Assembly: GCF_900314615.1 (NCBI RefSeq)
Contig: NZ_OMWA01000014.1
Coordinates: forward strand, 1 to 64,000
Direction: 5' to 3'
Source of the DNA: an uncultured Methanobrevibacter sp.
Lineage (GTDB): Archaea > Methanobacteriota > Methanobacteria > Methanobacteriales > Methanobacteriaceae
Length of the DNA stretch: 64,000 nucleotides
Position numbers and translations under genes: made by a program. Position 1 is the stretch's first letter, and each line of letters opens with the position of its first letter. This document shows positions 25,410 through 34,900 of the stretch, one piece after another. Under the pieces are notes generated by a model. The model made no database searches. It saw only the letters and a program-made list of their open reading frames with translations, and was not told the origin of the DNA.

Positions 25410-25451
25410 AAAAAAAAGAAAAAAAGTTAGTGAGAAAATAAATTCCCACTA
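25410..25451 (-). terminator. Stop-overlapping hairpin terminator of the giant adhesin locus
   Basis: TAGTGAGAA (25428-25436) pairs with TTCCCACTA (25443-25451) in a 9-bp stem with one G-U pair and a 6-nt loop. It includes the stop codon at 25449-25451. A T-rich tract (25410-25425) follows on the transcribed strand. Confidence 0.6.
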
Positions 25452-25933
25452 TTTAATTGTTATTTTTACAGATTTGCTTGAAGCTTCGTAGGATTTGTCA
25501 CCATCAAATGATATTTTAGTGGTGAATTTACCTTTTTTAGTTATTTTAAGGCTGAATGTTGCCTGACCTTTAGCATTGGTTTTTGCTGTGTAGGTTTTAC
25601 CATTGATTTTAAGGGTGACTTTTTTACCTGCAGCGAGGTATGTTTTACCATCGATGGATGATCCTTTGATGGTTTTTAAAGTTACTGTGTATTTTTTGGT
25701 TTTGGCAGTAGCTTTGAATGTTTTTGCGCTTGCAGATATTGATGTAGTCTTCTTGTTAATGGTTACCTTATGTACTGCCATGGATGCATTGTAGTTCTCA
25801 TCACCCAGGAATACTATTACAAAGGTGTATAAGCCTGCGTTTTTCAGGTTAATCTGAACAGCTGCATAACCGTTTGCATCAGTTGTTCTGTTTAATGTTA
25901 CACCGTTGTAACCGATGTAGATGGTTTTATTTT
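25449..25933 (-). pseudogene. Out-of-frame C-terminal end of the giant adhesin
   Basis: This open frame directly continues the protein of the 25927-36216 gene but one base out of phase. After the first frame ends ...NSSDFTK-stop, the other frame reads TIYIGYNGVTLNRTTDANGY. It then continues with an Ig-like repeat and a Lys-rich end module (GKKVTLKINGKTYTAKTNAKG ... KSVKITIK). It has no ribosome binding site at its first ATG (25781). Removing one base from the A4 run (complement of 25930-25933) would fuse the frames. It is therefore a severed domain, either by mutation, phase variation, frameshifting or sequencing error. Confidence 0.75.
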
Positions 25934-28900
25934 GTGAAGTCGCTGCTGTTAATTACAGTAGCTGTTTTGCTTGGAGCAATGTTCTGCAGGTTAATAGTCA
26001 CATTAGCAGGTTCTATGGAATCAGTACCTGCATAGCTGAACTCAACAATAGCATTGTTGGTATTGTTCAGCAAGAACCAACCATTTTCATCAGTTGTAAT
26101 GTTTGCTTCAACACCGTTGATTTTGCAGACAACTGTAGCGTTTGCAATAGGATTGCCCATGCTGTCAACTAAAACAGCATCAATAAAGCCAGATCCGTCA
26201 ACAGTGACATTAACAAATTCACTGGATACCACAGGAGCAGCAAAAGTAGCGGCTTTATGGAATCCTGCGTGAGTATCATCACCATCATAGACGACAACAA
26301 CACTGTGTTCACCAGCAGTCAAGTTTTCAATTGGAATAACAGCAGTACCGTTTTCATCTAAAGGAACAACAGTTTCAACACCATCAACAATTACAGATAC
26401 ATTACCAGTAGCTCCAGGAATGGAAACAGTCACATTAGTATCTTCTCCAACTTTAAAGTCAGTAGGGAGTGTGATATTTGCATCAGTGGTCTGTTTTTCA
26501 ACAGTGAATGGGACAACAGTGGTTACAGCATCATTTTCATCATCACCATTGTATGTGACAACAACATAATGATCTCCAGCTGTAGCATTTTCAATTGGAA
26601 TGACAGCAGTACCGTTTTCATCTAAAGCGATTGTAGTGGACTGTGCTAAATCAGAAATAACAGATACATTACCTGTCGCATTAGGAATACTGATTGTAAT
26701 ATTAGCACTTTCACCAGCTTTAATGTCTTCAGGAACATTAATTTCAACTTCAGGAACTTCTTTATCAGCCACTTCAATAGTTACAGTTTCAGAAGCATTT
26801 ACACTGAAGTAATCGTCACCTAAATACATTGCACTAATATTATAGGTTCCAGCTTTATCGAATGTGAAGTTTACAGAATCGCCCATATTCAATGAAACAG
26901 CAACATTTGCATCACCGATGGTAAATACAACCATACCGCTTGCAGCTTCAGGAAGTTCTACACTGATAGTAGTAGGCACTCCAACAGTAGCTTTCTCATC
27001 AGCTTTAACTACAACAGGAGCATCTTTTTTCTCTACAGTAAATGGAACAGTAACTGTTACAGCATCATTTACATCATCACCATCATATACAACACTTACA
27101 TAATGATCTCCAGCCATTACATCTTCAAGAGTGAAAGTAGCAGTACCATTTTCATCTAAAGCAATGGTGGTAGCTTGTCCTAAATCAGAGGTTACAGTTA
27201 CATTACCTGTTGCATTTTCAGCTTTGATAGTAACTGTTACATTTTCACCGGAAACCGCTTCACTAACTTCAACATTTACTTCTGTTGAGAGTTTTTCAAC
27301 GTTGAATTCTTTTAATGCATCAGTTGGTGTGTATAAAAGGTCTCCGTCAAAGTATACACCAACAGTATATTTAGCTGCAGGTAAATCAGATACATTTAAT
27401 TGTGCTGTACCGTTATTTACGTCTACAGTGTATTTTTTACCGTTGAGGATTACTTCAACAGTTCCGACAACAGGTTCTGCGAATTTGATATTGATTACAG
27501 CATCTTCACCAACAACAATATCATCAACTTCAACATTTAATACAGGATCAACTGGGAAGTTGTCTTTTACAGTGTTGTTTTCGTTTGCATATTTAACAGA
27601 TGCATCTCCAACTAAATCTGCAGCATATAATACGTTATCAGTTACAGTGTTGTTTTGAGTTGATTTAAGGTCTATTGTGAACTCGGATGATGAAACAATA
27701 AAGTTGTCTTTAATTGTATTGTCGCCGGAGTTTACAGTGACTAAACCAAATACATCGTTTCCAGTGAAAGTAGTGTTTTTAGCAGCTGCACTGATAGTTA
27801 CAGTTGTTAAAATGGTATTGTCTTCTGCAACAACGTTTTTACCACTGATTGTTAAAGCTTTTGCAGTATTGTTAATAAAGGTACATCCTTCGGTTACAGT
27901 TAAGGAACCTTCAGTTACGTTGTTGTTTTCAACAAGGCTGTAAGTACCGATAGCCATTGATCCTCCACCAGTTATGGTGTTGTTTCTGTATACGTTTTTG
28001 GTTGAAGTAGCACCGAACTGGTTGACAATTCCATTACCTTTAAAGTTGATTAAGGAGTTGTTTTCAATGATGTTACCTTGACCACATACAGTAATACCAT
28101 ACATGAATCCGGAAGCAGCCATATGACTGACAATCTTGTTGTTTGTGTAGTTTACAAATTCAGGGTTGTTTCCTGTACCTACGAAAATGTTTGAGGACAG
28201 TACGTTACCTGATGAGCCAGTTATTTCAAATTCATTGTTGTCAAATGTAGCGTATTTACCACCTTTACCGAGTACAACACAACTTGAACCGGTTCCACCG
28301 TTTTCAAAGTGAGAGTTTTTAATGGTTGTGTAGTAAGCGTTAGAGTGGATAGACAGGAATCCAGTACCTGATCCTACTCCTCTTTTATCAGCTTTCATGT
28401 AAATATCATCAACAGTCACATATGAAGCTCCTCTGATGAATAAGTTACCGTTTATAATGCTGATACCGGTTATGTTAGTGTGGTCTGCACCAGCAATAAC
28501 ATTGAAGGTTGTCCATGGAGCACTAGTACGGTTACTGTCAAATACTGCATCACCAGTAGTTGAAACAATGTTTTCAGGTTTGTTGATGGATAAAGTAAAT
28601 TCATTGCCGATAAATGAACCCTGGAAGTCTAAGGTTACATTTTCAGGAACATAATCGAATAAGTAATTATTGTTGTCTGCATCGAAGTAGTATTTGAAGG
28701 TTTCATTTGTAATTACACCGTCAATTACTTGTAAGTTACCTGTGGACATAGTAGGTAAATTATATTTGTCTCCGTTGTAAGTTACATTAATTCCATTAGC
28801 GCCTAAAACTAAGTCTTCTGCAGTTACATTAACAGTTACAGTTTCATTTTCTAATTTTACTTCTTTAAATGTTTTATTTCCAATAACGATAGTTACATTA

Positions 28901-31900
28901 CCAGTTCCTGTAGGTACAGTTACAGTAATAGTGGAGTTAGTTCCGATCCATGCAGTTTGACCGTCAATAAATATATCAATATCTGCAAATGGAGGAGTGT
29001 TGTTTTCCACAATACCGTCCACACCAGGAGCAACAGAATCATCACCGAATAATTCTTCAGCGTATAATGTGTTTCCTGTAACGTTAGCTTTGGTTCCACT
29101 AATTACTGAAACAGTGTATTTACCTTGAACATACATAGTGTTGTTCTGTACATCCAATGAACGGGAACCGTACATGTACTGACCATAGCTTACACCGTGA
29201 ACAGGAGCATCTTCCACGTATCCTGCTACATTATTGGCGTAAATAGTGTTGTTATATATTTTTGCGTCACCGTTTGTGATTTCAATACCTGATACCAATG
29301 CCCATTGATCGGAAGTGGTTGCATTACCAGTTACATTTATAATGTTATTTGCAAGGTATACCTCAGATGGTCCGCCCATCATACTAGCAACGTAGAATCC
29401 TAAGTTAGGACCGTTTGAGACAGTGGTAATGTTGTTTCCAATAATATCAATTTGAGATTCTACACCTTGGAGCGCATATGCTGTACCGGCAGCGTTTAAT
29501 CCGGATACAGTTCTCACATCAAAGTTGTTGTTAGAAACAGTAGTGTTTTTATCAAATCCGAAATCAATTACATATAAGTAAGCTACTACACCTTGAGGAG
29601 TAAATTCATCAATGAAATAGAAGTCATTTGAATCTACCAGTACATTTTCACAGCCGATAATATATACGGATTGAGCGGTTGGATAACTTGCACTTACATC
29701 ATTTAAAGTAGAGTTTACTTTATTGTTTGTAAATGTAATGTTTTCGGTTGCTCTGAGTCTGATAGGATTTACAGTATTTAATCCCATCATGAAGTAATCC
29801 CAGTCATAGTTGCTTGCATATAATGCAGGGAAACTGGTGTTGAATTCATTTCCGTCGATTAAGATATTTGAAGATTCATCCACATTTATTGCACTTGCTG
29901 AGCTAGTGTCTTCAGTAATATGGGTTTCAACGTAAACGACAGAGTCTGTTACATTTACATTATCTACACCATTAATATCGATAGCAACAGAATCACCATC
30001 CTGAACAATGTAGGAAATGTTCATATTGGAAATGGATACATCGCTTTCAGTTACAGTGATTAAAGAACCTAAATTGCTTGTGGAAGTTAAAGTCAAACCG
30101 TCAATGCTCACATCACTGGAACCTATTACAATACCCATATCTTTTAGCACTGCATCTTCACCAGTAATGTTAACAGGCCTGTCAAGAACCACGTAATCTG
30201 AAACTTTGCTGAATTCACCTTTAAATATTAAATCACCGAATGGAACATCTGATTTTAAGAATCCTGAATCATCGAAGTAATCAAAGAATACATCTTCAGT
30301 TACAACATTGTCCAAACCAATGAAAGTAGCATTTTCGGTTCCAACGTTGACGAAATCATCACCATTGTAGGTAACAGTTACATTGTTTACACCAGCAATG
30401 AAATCAGTGCTGTTTAATTCAATAGTTAAAGAACCGTTTACTAAAGGTACTTCTACAAACTCTTTATTGTTAACTTTAACAGTTACATTTCCAGTAGCAT
30501 TTAAAACAGTGATTGCAATAGTATTGTTATTAACAATGAATGCATTTTTAACATCAATATCGATTACTGCGTTACCGCCGTTGCGAACAACAGTATTGTC
30601 TTTACCTTCAGCATATTTAACTGCTTCATCACCTAATTTATCAGCACTAGCCAATTTATTATTTGTTACAGTATTGTTTGAGGTAGATTTAAGGTCAATT
30701 GCATAATCAGTTTCAGATGAAATGACATTTCCAACAATTCTGTTTTCATTTGAATTAACAGTTAAAAGACCTTTTACAGTGTTGTTTTCAAATGTTGTGT
30801 TTTTAGCAGCTGCAGCAATAGTTACAGTGGTTAAAACTGTGTTGTCAGTTGCAACAACGTTTTTACCACTGATTGTTAATGATTTTGCAGTATTGTTGAC
30901 AAAAGTACATCCTTCGGTTACGGTTAAAGAACCTTCAGAAACATCGTTGTTTTCAACAAGACTGTAAGTACCGATTTGCATTGATCCTCCACCTGTTATG
31001 GTGTTGTTTCTGTATATGTTTTTGGTTGAGGTTGCACCATATTGGTTAATAATTCCATTACCTTTAAAGTTGATTAAGGAGTTGTTTTCAATGATGTTGC
31101 CTTCACCACATACAGTTATACCGTACATGAATCCGGAAGCAGCAACATGACTGACAATTTTATTGTTTGTGTAGTTTACAAACTGAGGAAGTTCTCCCGC
31201 ACCAACAAAAACATTTGAGGATAAAACGTTACCTGATGAACCGGTTATTTCAAATTCATTGTTATCAAATGTAGCGTATTTACCTCCTTTACCCAGTACA
31301 AGTACGCTTGAACCTGTTCCACCGTTTTCAAAACGTGAATTTTTAACGGTTGTGTAGTAAGCGTTAGAGTGGATAGACAGGAATCCGGTACCTGATCCAA
31401 CACCAGTCATATTAGCTTTCATGTAGATATTGTCTACAGTAACATATGAAGCTCCTTGGATGAACAAGTCACCATTGATTATGCTGATGCCAGTAATATT
31501 GGTATGGTCACCGCCAGCAATAACATTGAATTTTACCCATTGTTTGTTGGTAGTGTTACTGTCAAATACAGCAGTACCAATTAAATCTTCATTGTAATTG
31601 CCTAATACTCCAGTTCCGTTAGCAGCTTTAGATGAAATTACATTTACAGGTGTGTCAATGTAAACACTGTATTGAGCGCCGTAGAATGGTCCTTGGAAGT
31701 CTAAGGTTGCTCCTTCAGGAGTAGGTAATAAGTATCCTTTTTCATCAAAGTAGTTGTAGAATGTGGAATTGGTAATTACACCGTCAACAACAATGAATGT
31801 AGCATTGTTTTCACCAGTGTTGACAGTTTCACTGCCTGCATAGATTGCAGTAACATTGTTAATACCGTCAACTAAATCAGCGAAGTCAACTACTTGTGAT

Positions 31901-34900
31901 ACAGTACCGTTTACAATTGGTAAATCTTTGAATTCTTTATCATTTACTTTTAATGTTACGTTTCCTTCAGTAGCATTTGTAACAGCTACAGTGATTACAT
32001 ATTCAAATCCTTTGAATGCATTTGGAGCGGAAATGATTATTTCAGCAGCGTAAGGAGGTACATTGTTTCTGATTACATTGTTTGAACCGTCTTTAATGAT
32101 AGCTGCATCGTCACCCCATAGCTCCTGAGCATGTAAATCGTTTCCGATTACATTTGAGTCAACTGCATGTAAGAAGTAGACCGCATATGCCCCATCAGTG
32201 AACACTGCATTGTCCCTAATATCGAATGTATGGTCACCTGAAGTCCATTGAGCATAGCTTATTCCATATAAGTTATTGTTTTCGTCATAAGCACCAGTAC
32301 TTTGAGAGTGTACAGTGTTATTGTATATTTTAGCATTGGTATCTTGAAGTTCCATACCTGAAACTAATGCATATACATTAGTACTGGTTGCAAGACCGGT
32401 TACGTTAATGAAGTTATTGGTTACAGTAATATCGGTTTCACCCATATAGTTTTGTGAGTAAATACCTAATGTAGGGCCGTTACTGACTGCATTTAAAGTG
32501 TTTCCATCAATTAAAAGACCCTCATATGGACCTGTAAGTTGAATTGGATAAGCTGTACCTGCACCGTCTTCACCTGCAGTAGAGTTTACAGTAATCTTGT
32601 TATTTACAATTTGAGCATCATTACAGCTGTACAAGTCTACAGCATTGGAGTATCCTGCACCCTGAGTTGAGAAGTCATTTTGGGTAATTGTGTTTCCGCT
32701 GATTAATAAATTAGTTACTCCAACAGCCATTATTGAATCAACAGTTGGATAGTCTCCATTAGCAGCAGTCACATCAGTAGTTACTTTGACATTGGAAATT
32801 GTAACGTTTTCACTGTCTTGAGCACCGATTGCTAAGATTAAATCTTGATCAATACCTGATGAAGCGAAATCCACATCACATGCAGGCAATTTAGAGTTTA
32901 TGGTTCCTCCGCTTACAGCAACATTTGTTGAATCACGGATTTGAATAGCATGCTGAGTGTATCCTTCAGTTCCAACAGAGTTACTTACAAAGTTGATAGT
33001 AGGATTAGTTACTTTAACATTATCTGCTTCATATACATTTACAGCATTAGCTTCAGTATCTTTTTCAGTTTCATATTTTACAGTTAAATAACTTAATGTT
33101 ACACCGTCACCTCTGACATTGACAGCAGCACCGTGGTCTCCATCAAGATTAATTGTAAATCTTGTGAATGTTACATCATCGGATAAGATGTCAAATGTAA
33201 TGTTATTGAATACAGCATGACTGGATGAGTATCTGCTGAATGACATTGGTGCAGTAATGGTTATTTTATCGATTCCTAAAGTTTCTGCATTGAATGCATC
33301 CCTGAATGTTAGGGAAGTGAATGGAATATCAGTGTACATGTATCCGTCTTCATCAAAGAAGTCATGGAAGTTGGAATTGTAAATGTAGTTGTTGTTTCCG
33401 CTGACTTTTAATGTAGCGGTACCGAAGTTTTCTTCGAATAATCCTTCTTCATCAGTGTATTTAGCAACTATATCATAATTACCGTTACCTAATGAAACTA
33501 CAAATTTGCCTTTTGCAGTACCGTTTTCAACAGCTAAAACTGCAATTGATTCCTCATTGATGAATAATTCAACATTACCCTGGTTAATGATTGTTCCATC
33601 ACTTGAAGTTACATTGATAGTGTAGAGAGGTCTTTCACCTTTTTTAGCAGATACATTATCAAGTTGAACTACAGTTGAAGTGGAAACCAGGAATAAGTTT
33701 TCTTTTTGATAGTCCACAATAACATCTACAACTTTTAAGTTAGCAGGAACATTGTAAACAGTTGAGAATTCACCGTTTTCCATTACGCCTTTGATTTCTC
33801 CTGCAGATGTTTCAATGGTTACGTCACGAGGTACTGAAATAGGATTAGTCAATTTACCAGTGGATGAACCTGTTGTGTATGAATTAATATCTGCAGTAAT
33901 AGTTACGTTTTCACCTTCAGCAAATGCAGTGTCATTTGAAACTGTTAAGACAGCCCACCTGTTTAAGGTTACTTTGTTTGATACTAATTCTTTTGGTGAT
34001 TCACTGGATCCCCACCAGTTATCGTTTGCATTTACAGTAGGTGTAACCATACTGGTTACTCTTGAATAAATTGCATAGTCATAGTCATCATTATTGTTTA
34101 CTAAAACAGAGTTTGCAACGTTTACGGTGGAAGTTCTTACGTAAATTGCTCCACCACCTAAACCGTCAACAGTGTTGTCTTCAAATAATGAGTCAGTTAT
34201 AGTCAAAGTTTCTTTTTTATCAGAATAAGCTCCAATAAAACTAATTGCTCCTCCACCATAGTTACTGTCTGAGTCTTCACCTTTAGCAGAGTTTTTGGTA
34301 AATGTAGAACCAGTAATGGTTGCAACATTAGTGTTTACGATTTCAATAGCTCCTCCACCATATGAATTAGCGGAGTTGGAGATGAAGTCGGAATTTATAA
34401 TTTCAAATTTACCAGCTTGTTGAGCAAATATTGCTCCTCCAGCAAAGTTGGTGTTTCCTCCAGCACTGTTTTCAGTAAAAGTGGTTCCTTCTACATGTAA
34501 TTCAGGAGAAATTCCAATGCCTGCATTTTGAGTGAATATTGCTCCACCGTTTTGGCTTGCTTTATTGTTTTCAAATATTGAATCAATAACAGTCAGGTAA
34601 GCAGCATTGTATATTGCTCCACCGTTTTTGGAAGAAGTGGAGTTAGCTAAAGTACAGTTTTTAATAGTCAAATTACCTGAGTTTCCAAGTAATGCACCGC
34701 TTTCATCAGAAGAAATGTATCCATTAGTTAAAACAATATTTTCCAAAAGGACATTTGCATCTGTACCGACATATAAAATTCTTCCGTTATTGTCAGCATC
34801 AAAAATAACATTACCTTCACCGGTAATAGTCAGGTTATCATAGATAGATCCTAAATTACCAGTTTTATAGGTACCTTCCAATACTACAATTTGACCTTCA

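Noticed and set aside
25449..25781. A separate 110-aa gene starting at the ATG at 25781
   Set aside because: There is no ribosome binding site, and the same frame continues upstream to the exact point where the giant adhesin frame ends, so it is the severed end of that gene.
27600..31770. Insertion sequence or other mobile element causing the duplicated block
   Set aside because: The repeat is in frame within one protein and encodes beta-helix turns. No transposase or terminal inverted repeats are seen.
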